Of a stretch of 64,000 nucleotides of DNA, positions 22,996 to 32,063 are shown piece after piece. Each line of letters begins with the position of its first letter. Position 1 is the stretch's first letter. The DNA is from RGIG8775 sp045128735 (GTDB lineage: Bacteria; Bacillota; Clostridia; Oscillospirales; CAG-272): positions 1-64,000 of the forward strand of contig JBGVRT010000027.1 in the NCBI GenBank assembly GCA_045128735.1. Direction: 5' to 3'. The notes under the pieces are model-generated. The model worked only from the letters and a program-made list of their open reading frames with translations, was not told the origin of the DNA and made no database searches. The position numbers and the translations under genes were made by a program.

Positions 22996-25900
22996 TCATT
23001 CGGTGCCGCCTGTGGCAGTTGTGAGATGAAGCTCACGCAAATCGCTGTCGGTCAGCCAATCTGTTTTTGTAGCGGTGGAATATTGGAATTTCACATCATC
23101 CGCGTTGCTGAATGTCACGTGCGCTTTATTGTCTACCAAGTCAATCTTGGTACCTCCAACGTGCACCTCAGGCATACCGTATCTCCACGCCCAACCGAGA
23201 GGAGTTATGGTATACTCACCGTAGGGCAAACGTTCAATCTTGATACTGCCGTTTCCGACGATAATAAACGTAAGGTCTATGTCTGCAGTAATGGTTTCAG
23301 GCTTACCCTTAATGTTGAACAGGAAGGAGTGAACGCCCTTCTGCTCGGACGAATCCGAACCCGTAACCTCAAAGGTTCTCGTTGTGGGAAGAAGCTCGGC
23401 GTAAACATAAACCGTTTTGCCGACCCAATCGGCTTTTGTGTCGGTAACCGTAAGAATCATTTTATCTTCGCGAAGCCATTCATCGGGAACGGGTTGAAGC
23501 TCTCCGTCGCCCACGGCATACTTCCAGCCTTCCAGATAAAATCCCGTGTTTACAGTAAGCTTTACTTCATTTTCGGGCGAAGCTCCAACCGCGGCACTGC
23601 CGTCATTTATATTGAGAGTTCCGCCGATACCACCCAATATCTGATAACGGTAAAAGACGGTGAGACCTTGATAATAGCAAATTATCTCTTCATCATCTTT
23701 CGTAACCGTGTAAACCGTTTCGGGATTGTAAACGCTGTAACCAACAATGTCTTGACACACATCCGAAACCTTTATAGGTGTTTCGTATAAAGCGCTTCCT
23801 TGAACAGGATCGGCAAGCGTTTTTTGCGTGACATAATCCTTATGGTATATAGTATAGCTATAGGTTATGCGGTCATAGTAAAGCCTCAAAATGAGACCTT
23901 CCGTAAGCGTACCGTCATCGGCTACTTCTACACTTTTAACAGTACCCGAAATTTCCGATTCGGGGGTAACCAATTCAAATCCGGTGTACAGCTTTTGAAG
24001 TTCATCGTATTTACCTGCTGAAACAGTAGTGTTTATATTACCGACAATACTTGTATTTGACTTAACGATATACTCGCCACCATCAACCGACTGCTGATAG
24101 TGGATAATCTGATAATAAGCAGTTTCACCTCTGTTTTCCCACTCAAAGGTAACGTTGTTGCTCTGGGCAGTCGTAAGCACAAGGTTCTGCTCGTAGAAGT
24201 CCGGAGACAGCTTCTTAACAACGTTCCATACAGCTTCTATATCAGCGTCGTTAAGTGTCTCGCCTGCCTGCGCCTCGGCGGCTAACGCCACGGCGTCACG
24301 GGTAATTCCCATAGCCGCAAGAGTCTCCATTGCGGGATCGGGAGTTACAGGAGTATTGATTTGGTCGTATGCGGCTTTTCCGATAGCATCTTTTGTAATA
24401 CCTTCACGGAAAGAAACCAACATTGATGCGGCACGATCCTTGGCATTTTCTCCGCTTATCTGATAGTGGAACACCTCCTGAAGATAACCCTCGCGCAAAA
24501 CCGTACTCTTGAATTCATCACTTGTAAAATTGTGAGTAACAGTATAATCGATATCCCTATCGGTAACGTAAGAATAAACGAAATAGTAAATATTTTTATC
24601 CTCATCCTCGTCCATAGTCATAGTATGGGCGCGCATTTCGGGATAATAGCCCTCGCGGTATCCTGCATCAAGCTCCTCTCCAACCTTGGCTATAAAGGAT
24701 TTGATCATACCCGCCAGCGACTGTCCCGAGGTAGCCTCGGCTATCTCTACTTTATTACCGTCCTCATTTATAACGTAATAAACGCTGTACTTTACGGGAA
24801 TTCTTGACGTCCATTTTGCGTAGATATCAAGGTTTTCCTTAAGGGTCATGGTATTAAAGTCGAAACGCTTTTCCTCGTTTCCGTCCATATAGTACCAGCC
24901 CGCGAAAAGTCGGTTCTTATAAGGATTGTTGCCGTCGATTCCGTCACTTCCGTCGGTGCTTTCTTCACCCTCGGCACTCTCGCCCGCCTCGTCATCCTTC
25001 TGATAATCTCTGTAATTGGGCTCCTTTATAAAGTTGTCAAACTCTACCGTTTCGGTGTGAATCGGAGCTACGTTGTTGGCAATATCATCCTTTTGAAGGA
25101 ATACGCGCGCGGTATATTCAAGGGTCTTCCACTTTGCGTAGACCTGAATATTCTTTGCGGGCATTCTGATATCGTGGTTGAAATGGTACTGACACAGCTC
25201 GTCAAGATACCAATCCACAAATTCGCACTCGCCTTTCTCAAGGTCGTCAGGGTAATCGGGTGAATGGTCGTGGAGTGAGCTATCACCGTTGGGATTGTGG
25301 ATATAATATCCGTACGGAAGTGAAAACGTTAGCGTACTTCCGTGCATATCGTCAAAGGTAAGATTGTAAAGATTTCGGCTATAATAGAAGAACATATCGT
25401 ATGCTTCTTTATAAACAGTCTTATCGAAGTTTGCGATAGTCTGCGACTGACGGCCTGCGGCGGTAAAGCCCACAAGACCCGGCTGAGTCTGCGAGTGAAC
25501 GCTTGAGTCGTCGCAGGTGTTATATTGGTCAGCAAGGTAATAGGTCACGCCGTTGTATTCTCTCGTTTCCGTGACGGGAGTTTCGCCGTCAAGCACGGGC
25601 AAATATATGTTATATCTGTAAAGCTCGGGTACACTCCAGTTAATATTTGCGCCGTTTTCCCAGAAGCAGGCATAAGCAACCGTGGTATCGGTTATGCTTG
25701 TGTCGTTCCAAAGAAGATTTGCATCAAGCTGAGTATATTTACCCTTAATGGTCTGGTTTCCGTTATTGATATTACTGTCACGGGTGTATCTTACCCTATA
25801 TTCACCGTTCCACGCACTTACAAACGCCTGCTTTCCCGACCACTGACCGTGAGTATTACTGGAGCTTCTCGTAGCCGGATTAAATACGTCACAAGGCCAC

Positions 25901-28329
25901 AAGTTACTGATGTCAGAGCCGTATTTAGCCTTAAAAGATATGTAGTGGTATTTGTAGTCAGTTCTGTTGACTGTTTCCGCATCAAACGTTTGAATGTATT
26001 TTCCGGTGTTTACCCGCTCCACGCCACTGTCGTTAAGTATAGGCAACGCAGTTACCTGACCGGTATTTCCCGTCTGATTTCCGCTTGCATACTGGCGCAT
26101 AGCCGCAATCTCGTCGGTCTGCGCGTTACCCGAAGCGTTACCTCCGAAATAGTAGGTAGAACCGCCTATAACGTGATAGGTACTGTTTTTATTGGAGGTC
26201 TTTTCTATAGCGTAGTAAAATTTAAGGGTATACTCTTTTCTCGAATAGTAAATATTTACCGTCGTAGTTCCGTTACCTATAACGGTTTTAGGGTCTTTCT
26301 CGGTAAGCGTATCGTTAAGCGTCAGATACGGACGTGTCGAGGTAACGTCGTTAACTTCAAGCTGTGTATATCCGTTTCTGACAGTCACAACATCCTTAAT
26401 GTCCTTGATAGCCCCGGTAGTATCGCCTGTTTGGGCATTCACGCTTTGAATATACCAAACGTCATAATTTTCCTTGTCCGCGGCGTCATCACTGTCCGCA
26501 TTTTCAAGCCAATATACAAACTCGTACGTTGTATTCGCCTTGACCCAGTCTGCGCAATACACAATATTGTGCTTTGCAACAACAAAGTCGCCGCTTTTCT
26601 GAGTTGCCGAATAATTGTGGTCGTTAACAACTGTCTTTTGAGTAGTTTCTTTATCATCCACAATCACGGTTTCGGTAAGATAAACTTCCCTGAGCTTCCA
26701 ATTTACAAACTCGAATCCCGTATTGGTGGGCGAAGGCATAACTACCTGAGAATTGTAACGCACCATACAGGGCGGCGCACCGAAAGCATTGGCAAAATCG
26801 GCCGCACTAAATCCGCCTATACCGTGACTTTCGTGGTAAAGCTCGAATTCCACAAGATAATAATTTCTGTCGTAGTAGATTTCTACAACCGTGGTTCCGT
26901 CCTCGGATATAGGCAAATTGGGGTCGTAGTAAAGAGGCGAAAATCCTGTTCTCGGCTTATCGTGATTCTCGCCGACAATTTCGTTAGCCAGCTTGTCGGA
27001 AATTATCTCGGTGGATACAAGCGAATACTCGTCGTTGTAGAGATTCTGCTCGTAAATTTTTACCTGGAAGTTAACCTGTTGAGGTATATAGTAAACGTTT
27101 ACCGTTTTCTCGGAGGATGCCTCTTTGAACTCAACGCTATACGCAAGAATATACTCCTTTTCGCCATAAGTGATTCTCGGTGTTTCGGCGGTGAGACCGG
27201 TTACGTATTCCGCGTCCTCAGCCAACACGTAAGGAAGATAGCCAACCTCGGGAGGGCTGGCAACCGTACCCGAATAGTGTCCGCCTGCGGGAAGCGAAAC
27301 GGTAAAGGTATTAGCCGCAGGTGTTCCGTCAACTTGAATAAGCGGTGCCTGCGATGCGTGTCGGAAGGTATAGTTAACTACGATGTGGAAGGCTTCCACG
27401 CTCGGGGTTGAGGGCTGTTGGGGCTCTGCAGTAGTTTCCTCCGGGTCTGACAAAACTTCGACACTCTCCGTAAGGGCGTCCTCCACAGCTTCGGTTTCTT
27501 CGGGCGAAGCCTCCTGCTCGTCCTCAACAACAATATCCTCGGGTTCTTCCGTGGGTTCGCTGTCCTCGGGAGCGGTTGTAGTCTCCTCGGGAACTGTTGC
27601 AGTTTCCTCGGGAACTGTTGTGGTCTCCTCGGGAGCGGTTGTAGTCTCCTCGGGAACTGTTGTGGTTTCCTCGGGAACAACTGTGGTTTCGGGCTCTGTT
27701 TCGGAAAGCAAAACCATGGCGGGGTCGGCGGCTCTTGCACTAAGAAGCCCGAAGGTTGCCGCGCTATCGGCAACAAGAAGCTCGGTTTGCTCTGCGGCAG
27801 GCTGTGTCTCCTGCGTCTCCCCCTCTACAACAGGGGACAAAACGTTCGAGGTAAAAGGCTCAACGCTACTGTTAAGTGTAATTTTGAAAATTCCGCTGAC
27901 GTACTTTGTCTCTCCGTCTATGGCAAGACATCTCAGATACACATTGCCGTTTTCATCGAGAGTGCCCGCAACAAGAGCCTCCGAAACAACGGCGTACGGC
28001 AGAACGTAGTCTCTTATAGTTGCCCAATTTCCGCTTGGGGTTCTGAGCTGCCAACGGAAGATTCCTATATGGTCAATACTGCTATCAAGATTTGCATAAA
28101 TATATATTTTTTCGCCACCACCTATGACAATATTGCTGTCATCCGTGCTGTCGCAAGTAAGCTTTACCAAACCCGAAACGGTGTTTTCCTCGGTCACGGA
28201 CAAAATGGCGTTTTCTGTCTCGGAAATATTTTCCTCAACTGTTTCGGCGACAGATTCCTCCGCATAGATCGGGCACACGTTGAAAACGGCTGTCACCGCA
28301 AGTATAAGCGCTAATATTCTTTTTTTCAT
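22996..28329 (-). CDS. Giant secreted surface protein with InlB-type repeats
   Basis: 1777 residues. Signal peptide at 1-23 (KRILALILAVTAVFNVCPIYA). Residues ~50-150 resemble an Ig-like domain. At ~220-260 lies a Thr/Glu/Pro linker of exact 7-residue repeats. From ~320 on, many InlB-B/Listeria-Bacteroides-like units recur, recognisable by VEIYYDRNYYLVEFEL, VNIYYSRKEYTLKFYY, FVNWKLREVYL, VDWYLDELCQY, VYAKWKTLEYTA and IYAKWTSRIPVKYSVYYV. The C-terminal ~150 residues are a beta-rich domain (SFLFNIKGKPETI). There is no LPXTG motif, membrane tail, SLH or cell-wall-binding repeat, so the anchoring mode is unclear. It is the last gene of the sipW cluster, 16 bp after a SipW-substrate-like gene, and may cap or decorate the fibres. 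Function is inferred from context. Confidence 0.85.
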   Translation of the reverse strand: MKKRILALILAVTAVFNVCPIYAEESVAETVEENISETENAILSVTEENTVSGLVKLTCDSTDDSNIVIGGGEKIYIYANLDSSIDHIGIFRWQLRTPSGNWATIRDYVLPYAVVSEALVAGTLDENGNVYLRCLAIDGETKYVSGIFKITLNSSVEPFTSNVLSPVVEGETQETQPAAEQTELLVADSAATFGLLSARAADPAMVLLSETEPETTVVPEETTTVPEETTTAPEETTTVPEETATVPEETTTAPEDSEPTEEPEDIVVEDEQEASPEETEAVEDALTESVEVLSDPEETTAEPQQPSTPSVEAFHIVVNYTFRHASQAPLIQVDGTPAANTFTVSLPAGGHYSGTVASPPEVGYLPYVLAEDAEYVTGLTAETPRITYGEKEYILAYSVEFKEASSEKTVNVYYIPQQVNFQVKIYEQNLYNDEYSLVSTEIISDKLANEIVGENHDKPRTGFSPLYYDPNLPISEDGTTVVEIYYDRNYYLVEFELYHESHGIGGFSAADFANAFGAPPCMVRYNSQVVMPSPTNTGFEFVNWKLREVYLTETVIVDDKETTQKTVVNDHNYSATQKSGDFVVAKHNIVYCADWVKANTTYEFVYWLENADSDDAADKENYDVWYIQSVNAQTGDTTGAIKDIKDVVTVRNGYTQLEVNDVTSTRPYLTLNDTLTEKDPKTVIGNGTTTVNIYYSRKEYTLKFYYAIEKTSNKNSTYHVIGGSTYYFGGNASGNAQTDEIAAMRQYASGNQTGNTGQVTALPILNDSGVERVNTGKYIQTFDAETVNRTDYKYHYISFKAKYGSDISNLWPCDVFNPATRSSSNTHGQWSGKQAFVSAWNGEYRVRYTRDSNINNGNQTIKGKYTQLDANLLWNDTSITDTTVAYACFWENGANINWSVPELYRYNIYLPVLDGETPVTETREYNGVTYYLADQYNTCDDSSVHSQTQPGLVGFTAAGRQSQTIANFDKTVYKEAYDMFFYYSRNLYNLTFDDMHGSTLTFSLPYGYYIHNPNGDSSLHDHSPDYPDDLEKGECEFVDWYLDELCQYHFNHDIRMPAKNIQVYAKWKTLEYTARVFLQKDDIANNVAPIHTETVEFDNFIKEPNYRDYQKDDEAGESAEGEESTDGSDGIDGNNPYKNRLFAGWYYMDGNEEKRFDFNTMTLKENLDIYAKWTSRIPVKYSVYYVINEDGNKVEIAEATSGQSLAGMIKSFIAKVGEELDAGYREGYYPEMRAHTMTMDEDEDKNIYYFVYSYVTDRDIDYTVTHNFTSDEFKSTVLREGYLQEVFHYQISGENAKDRAASMLVSFREGITKDAIGKAAYDQINTPVTPDPAMETLAAMGITRDAVALAAEAQAGETLNDADIEAVWNVVKKLSPDFYEQNLVLTTAQSNNVTFEWENRGETAYYQIIHYQQSVDGGEYIVKSNTSIVGNINTTVSAGKYDELQKLYTGFELVTPESEISGTVKSVEVADDGTLTEGLILRLYYDRITYSYTIYHKDYVTQKTLADPVQGSALYETPIKVSDVCQDIVGYSVYNPETVYTVTKDDEEIICYYQGLTVFYRYQILGGIGGTLNINDGSAAVGASPENEVKLTVNTGFYLEGWKYAVGDGELQPVPDEWLREDKMILTVTDTKADWVGKTVYVYAELLPTTRTFEVTGSDSSEQKGVHSFLFNIKGKPETITADIDLTFIIVGNGSIKIERLPYGEYTITPLGWAWRYGMPEVHVGGTKIDLVDNKAHVTFSNADDVKFQYSTATKTDWLTDSDLRELHLTTATGGTE
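27563..27688 (-). repeat. Six 21-bp tandem repeats encoding PEETTTx
   Basis: Units begin at 27563, 27584, 27605, 27626, 27647 and 27668, each exactly 21 bp (TCCTCGGGARCNGTTGTRGTY on the plus strand). They encode PEETTTV/PEETTTA in the giant surface protein, a flexible stalk probably subject to copy-number change by slippage. Confidence 0.9.
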
Positions 28330-28345
28330 AATGCGATGACCTCCT

Positions 28346-28900
28346 TTATCTTGGTTCCAACATACCTCCGTCTGTCACCTTAATTGCGGTCCAACTGCTT
28401 TCGACCGCCTCGGCGGGGGTTGCTTGAATTGATGATGAAATAATCTGTAGTCGGAGAGTGTATCCCTCCTTTTCTTGTAGCTGTTTTGCACTTTTTACAA
28501 GCTGAACGGCAAAGGGATGGTCGGGTTGGATAACTCGCTTATCGTAGTAGAACCCGTCGCTTGCCAAAAACCAGTATTCGTGGTCAAGCTCCATAGTGTA
28601 ATCCGTTCCCAACACAGGTGCGGTTGCCAAAACGGTAGTGCCGTCCCCCTTGGAAACCCAATTTGCCACAATGGTTGCGCGTATGTATAAGGGAACGTCG
28701 CCGACGTTGACCACTTGGTCTCCCCACATTACCGCTATATCGAGGTCAGGAACTGAAAATTCAGATTTCAGCGAGCCCGATTTGGTTATAATAATTGCCA
28801 GCGTAGTATCGATTATCGCCGTCACAAGAACAATGGTAAGAACAAAAAGCACAACGGCTTTTTTGCCCGTCCATTTCAAATAACGAAACGTCTTTTTCAT
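28346..28900 (-). CDS. Small exported protein of the sipW cluster, divergent camelysin-like
   Basis: 184 residues. A basic N-terminus and a long hydrophobic segment (VVLFVLTIVLVTAIIDTTLA) precede IIITKSGSLKSEFSVPDLDI. The usual AYF(T/V)D cleavage motif of SipW substrates is missing, but the position and the following beta-rich body (VPLYIRATIVANWVSKGDG) match the neighbouring family members. AAAGGA lies upstream of ATG 28900. It sits 14 bp after the 253-residue gene and 16 bp before the giant protein. It may be processed by SipW or stay as an anchored adaptor; both are inference. Confidence 0.7.
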   Translation of the reverse strand: MKKTFRYLKWTGKKAVVLFVLTIVLVTAIIDTTLAIIITKSGSLKSEFSVPDLDIAVMWGDQVVNVGDVPLYIRATIVANWVSKGDGTTVLATAPVLGTDYTMELDHEYWFLASDGFYYDKRVIQPDHPFAVQLVKSAKQLQEKEGYTLRLQIISSSIQATPAEAVESSWTAIKVTDGGMLEPR

Positions 28901-28914
28901 TTTTTATCCTTTCA

Positions 28915-29676
28915 TCAATTCGTCGGCAGAGTGCTATCCGTCGAATTTTCCACAGGGTCGGGGGGCCAACCCCAAGCTGTCAGCGGGCTGTCCGAATTTC
29001 CGTTTGACTGAGTAGCCTGGCTGATTACCTTGAAAGCAATTTTGCTGTTTGCAAATTCATTTCCCATCGTCTCGGAAAACGCCACCGTATTGAAAAGAGG
29101 CGCAGTTGTGCTTCCGGGTGCAAGGTCAATGCTATAATAATAATATCCGTCGCGGTAGGTCCAAAGTCCTCCCGGGATAGGCTGATCACCCAACTTGCAG
29201 GTAATAAGCTCCTCCCAACCGCTTGGTATTTCATTTTCATCTTTATTTATGGTTTTTTCAATTTTGATTCGTACGTAAACGGGCAGGTCGCCTGCATTTT
29301 TTATCTTTACTATCTTGCTGACTTCAGTACCCGGCATAATGCTTACGGGGTTTACGTAGGCAATTTCGCCCTCGCCGCTGTTTTGCAATTCAACGAGTTC
29401 TACGTCGAGAGTACCCGCCACAATGCGGTTTTCTTCTGTTGCCGCATAATCAACGAAATACGCGTAGGTCTGGGCCGTAAAGACTGAAAGTGTGACAACC
29501 AAAAGCGCGGCAACCGATATTACCGACCGCCTTAAGCTTCTTTTTTTCTGCTTGGCAACGGATTTTTCGTCGCTTTGCTCAGACTCGTTTTTCGGTTCGA
29601 TGTATTTTTCCATAAGCTGTTCAAGATTCTCGATGCTTTTTTCTATTTCGCGAATCTGCTCCGAATTTTTATCCAT
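28915..29676 (-). CDS. SipW-dependent (camelysin/TasA-like) protein with cytoplasmic N-terminal helix
   Basis: 253 residues from ATG 29676 (GGAGGG upstream). The first ~48 residues are charged and coiled-coil-like (REIEKSIENLEQLMEKYIEP, then KQKKRSLRR). An internal hydrophobic segment (ISVAALLVVTLSVF) and the SipW-type motif AQTYAYFVDYA follow, then the family pattern NRIVAGTLDVELVEL and KIVKIKNAGDLPVYVRIKI. Typical SipW substrates begin with the hydrophobic segment, so the cytosolic extension is unusual. It lies between the intercistronic hairpin (29871-29895) and the 184-residue gene and is probably a fibre subunit or base. Confidence 0.85.
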   Translation of the reverse strand: MDKNSEQIREIEKSIENLEQLMEKYIEPKNESEQSDEKSVAKQKKRSLRRSVISVAALLVVTLSVFTAQTYAYFVDYAATEENRIVAGTLDVELVELQNSGEGEIAYVNPVSIMPGTEVSKIVKIKNAGDLPVYVRIKIEKTINKDENEIPSGWEELITCKLGDQPIPGGLWTYRDGYYYYSIDLAPGSTTAPLFNTVAFSETMGNEFANSKIAFKVISQATQSNGNSDSPLTAWGWPPDPVENSTDSTLPTN

Positions 29677-29870
29677 TCTTCGGCCCTCCTTTTCTTTTAG
29701 ATTTGCGCCCTCGGCGCGTGACAATAAGACAATTATAATATAGGTAGAATTTGCCGCAACGCGCGGCTGAAAAGTTTTGAATTTATTAAAGCTGTGTTAA
29801 TTATAATCAGAGAAGCGGTTTTTGAGATCCCAACAGCACATCCGCCGCTATCTCTGAATCAATATTTGCT

Positions 29871-29895
29871 CCGCAGAGGGTATTACCCTCTGCGG
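29871..29895 (-). promoter_or_regulatory. Intercistronic 10-bp perfect hairpin without U-tract
   Basis: CCGCAGAGGG/CCCTCTGCGG with a 5-nt loop lies 19 bases after the 234-residue gene and some 195 bases before the next start. Without a U-run on either strand it is more likely an mRNA 3'-end stabiliser or partial terminator. The rest of 29677-29914 shows nothing else recognisable. Confidence 0.5.
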
Positions 29896-29914
29896 AAAAT
29901 TGGGAATTTTAGGA

Positions 29915-30619
29915 TTAGGGGTTTGCGGTGAATGCAGTCCATTCGGTGGGGAAAGCGGCTTTTATAGCTGTCACAGCATCTGTAAAGCCTGCCTTCTGGG
30001 TTGCGTAAGCCTTAACAATAATGTTAAGCCCTTTGCAATTAGCCATTTCGGCGTTATTCCACTCTTCGGGGATTTCAATTCCGCTAAACAACTTTGCGGT
30101 GCCAGTTTTTGCCACTGCATCATTAAAGAGAATATAAACTGTATATCCAGTTGTAACGTCACCTGTCTTAATATCGGCGTAGTTAACAACCTTACCGGAT
30201 TCAGTCAAACCCGTGATAAATCCCGTAATGGCACTTTGTGTAAGTACTGTGGCAATATTAGCATTAGCGTCATTATTTTTGATAGTCACAATTGCACCAA
30301 CGTAAGCAGTTTCAGAGCCAACATTTGTAATGGTGGGGTCTTTGTAGATAGACTGACCGGGGAAAAGACCGCCATATGTTGTGCCGTAATCAAAATCGAC
30401 GGCATTAACTCTCCCTGCATCACCACCTGTAACCTCCTCAATATGTCCTGTAGCGCTCTTCGCAACCTTCGCTTCAGTAAGGGTGATATCAACATTACCT
30501 GCGGTAAATACGTTAGTGGCTTCTTGAACGTCGGTGAAGTATGCCATAGAGGTGCCTGCTATGGAAAGAACGACGAGAAGCGCTGCCATAGCTATTCTGA
30601 AAATTTTATTTTTGTTCAT
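29915..30619 (-). CDS. SipW-dependent TasA/camelysin-like fibre protein
   Basis: 234 residues. A classic SipW-type signal: MNKNKIFRIAMAALLVVLS then IAGTSMAYFTDVQEATNVF, followed by TAGNVDITLTEAKVAK. The mature part is Ala/Thr/Val-rich with the family motifs FPGQSIYKDPTITNVGSE and IIVKAYATQKAGFTD. These proteins polymerise into extracellular fibres after cleavage by SipW. GGAGG lies 10 bases upstream. Directly followed by a strong hairpin that may raise its mRNA stability, a hint that it could be a major subunit. Confidence 0.9.
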   Translation of the reverse strand: MNKNKIFRIAMAALLVVLSIAGTSMAYFTDVQEATNVFTAGNVDITLTEAKVAKSATGHIEEVTGGDAGRVNAVDFDYGTTYGGLFPGQSIYKDPTITNVGSETAYVGAIVTIKNNDANANIATVLTQSAITGFITGLTESGKVVNYADIKTGDVTTGYTVYILFNDAVAKTGTAKLFSGIEIPEEWNNAEMANCKGLNIIVKAYATQKAGFTDAVTAIKAAFPTEWTAFTANP

Positions 30620-30647
30620 TTTGTTTTATCCTCCATAGAAAATGGAA

Positions 30648-31238
30648 TCAGGGTTGCGTGTCCAAGCTTTTTGCCTGTTCCCACGCGTCTGCTGCGTTTT
30701 CAATTCCAAGCTGTTGTACCGCGTAGGCGGTAAAGATAAGCTGTGGCTGATTTGCTGTGGTAACTTTGTCAAGCATTGCCTTATTGACCGTTGACTTAAT
30801 GCTAAGCGTATCGCCTTGCAGAATGTGGAATTCCTGGTCAGCATCCGCGGCTTCAACCTTACGGTAATAAACGCCGTCAACACCGTCCAATTTATTCCAC
30901 CCGACGTTTTCGTCTGCATTGTCTGCTCCGTCTATCGAATAGGTGATAAACTGATCAAAGGTATAGTTCTCTATATTCTCGATTTTCTCTACCTTTAAGA
31001 ACAGCCAACAAGCTTCGCTATCCGCGAAAACGGTGACGTGAGGCTCTCTTGTGATTACCAAGCCCGGCACCAGCTTATAGTCTGTTGCCGAGTGGTCTCC
31101 GATAGAAATGTTGATGTTACCCGCAGTAAACGTGTTAACAAGCGGCTCGGTTTTTGCAACCAGCCATGCATACGTAGAACTGACAAAGCAAAAGCAAGTC
31201 AGAAGCATGGCAATGATTGCAACTATTGATTTTTTCAT
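30648..31238 (-). CDS. SipW-dependent TasA/camelysin-like fibre protein
   Basis: 196 residues. The signal is MKKSIVAIIAMLLTCFCFVS and STYAWLVAKTEPLVNTF, with TrpLeu in place of the usual TyrPhe, then TAGNINISIGDHS. Family motifs in the body: YKLVPGLVITREPHVTVFAD, CWLFLKVEKIENI and FTAYAVQQLGIENA. It shares the VxADSExCxLFxKVE segment with the 229-residue protein next door, so the two are recent paralogues. Ribosome site is weak, suggesting lower expression than its neighbours. Confidence 0.88.
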   Translation of the reverse strand: MKKSIVAIIAMLLTCFCFVSSTYAWLVAKTEPLVNTFTAGNINISIGDHSATDYKLVPGLVITREPHVTVFADSEACWLFLKVEKIENIENYTFDQFITYSIDGADNADENVGWNKLDGVDGVYYRKVEAADADQEFHILQGDTLSIKSTVNKAMLDKVTTANQPQLIFTAYAVQQLGIENAADAWEQAKSLDTQP

Positions 31239-31259
31239 TTGTCAGTTCTCAATGCAAGA

Positions 31260-31949
31260 TTACTGACCGTTTTGGGGAGCGCCGAATGTTGCGTTCCAAG
31301 CAGCTTTAGCAGTGTTAAAGCCCTCAGCCTGAACTGCGTAGGCGGTAATTTTAACCTCTGCCGATGTGTAATTAGCCACAACCGCATTACCAGAAATAGT
31401 AAAGCTACCAAATACTAAAACCTTAGCGCCCGCGGGAACTTGAGTACCATTTTCATTTGCATCAGCAAGCTTTGTAGCGTTTGCATCTAAAGCGTCTAAA
31501 GCGTCACCCTTAAATTGGTATACATCTGTTTCACCAGCAACAAGCGTCCAACCATTTGCTTCTAACTGCGATGCAATTGTATTACCGGATGCTTCAATGC
31601 TTTCAATTCCGTTTTCAACCTTTACAAAAAGGTAGCAATCTTCGCTATCCGCTGAAACCGTAATAGTAGGATCCTTTGTGTAGGTTTTTCCGGGAATAAG
31701 CTTGTACTCATTGGCAGCAACACGAGGAGCCACACTCAATTCAACTACGTTTCCTTCTGCATCCACCGGTTGTCCATACGCATTAACCTTTGCCTCATCC
31801 AAAGTAATTTCAACCTTACCTGCTGTAAAGGTGTTGGTAATTGCATCGGTTTTATCGGTAAGATAAGCCATAGTGCCTGCGATAGAGCCTGCGACAAGAA
31901 GAACTGCGCACATTGCAACTGCAAGGGTTTTCATAATTTTCTTGGTCAT
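31260..31949 (-). CDS. SipW-dependent TasA/camelysin-like fibre protein
   Basis: 229 residues. SipW-type signal MKTLAVAMCAVLLVAGSIAG then TMAYLTDKTDAITNTF, TAGKVEITLDEAKV. Body motifs: YKLIPGKTYTKDPTITVSAD, CYLFVKVENGIESI and VKITAYAVQAEGFNTAKAAW. It is the first substrate gene after sipW (114-bp gap with a strong AAGGAG site before the ATG). Probably secreted, cleaved and assembled outside the cell. Confidence 0.9.
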   Translation of the reverse strand: MTKKIMKTLAVAMCAVLLVAGSIAGTMAYLTDKTDAITNTFTAGKVEITLDEAKVNAYGQPVDAEGNVVELSVAPRVAANEYKLIPGKTYTKDPTITVSADSEDCYLFVKVENGIESIEASGNTIASQLEANGWTLVAGETDVYQFKGDALDALDANATKLADANENGTQVPAGAKVLVFGSFTISGNAVVANYTSAEVKITAYAVQAEGFNTAKAAWNATFGAPQNGQ

Positions 31950-32063
31950 AATCTTTTTTCTCCTTTCTTTAGATTTTTTGTTGGGATTTCATTGATTTTT
32001 GGCGTTTCAAAAGTGCTTATATATTTGCGCTTTATTCGCGTCTATATGAGCAGCCTTTCGGCG

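Noticed and set aside
25525..27411. Open frame of 628 codons opposite the giant surface-protein gene
   Set aside because: Antisense shadow with no ribosome site, no domain and unnatural composition (Arg, Val, Ile and Tyr runs).
27563..27688. CRISPR array
   Set aside because: Repeats are contiguous with no spacers and are in frame within a coding sequence.
29725..29914. Riboswitch or separate small RNA between fibre-protein genes
   Set aside because: Only one simple hairpin is seen; there is no conserved aptamer-like layout or own promoter.
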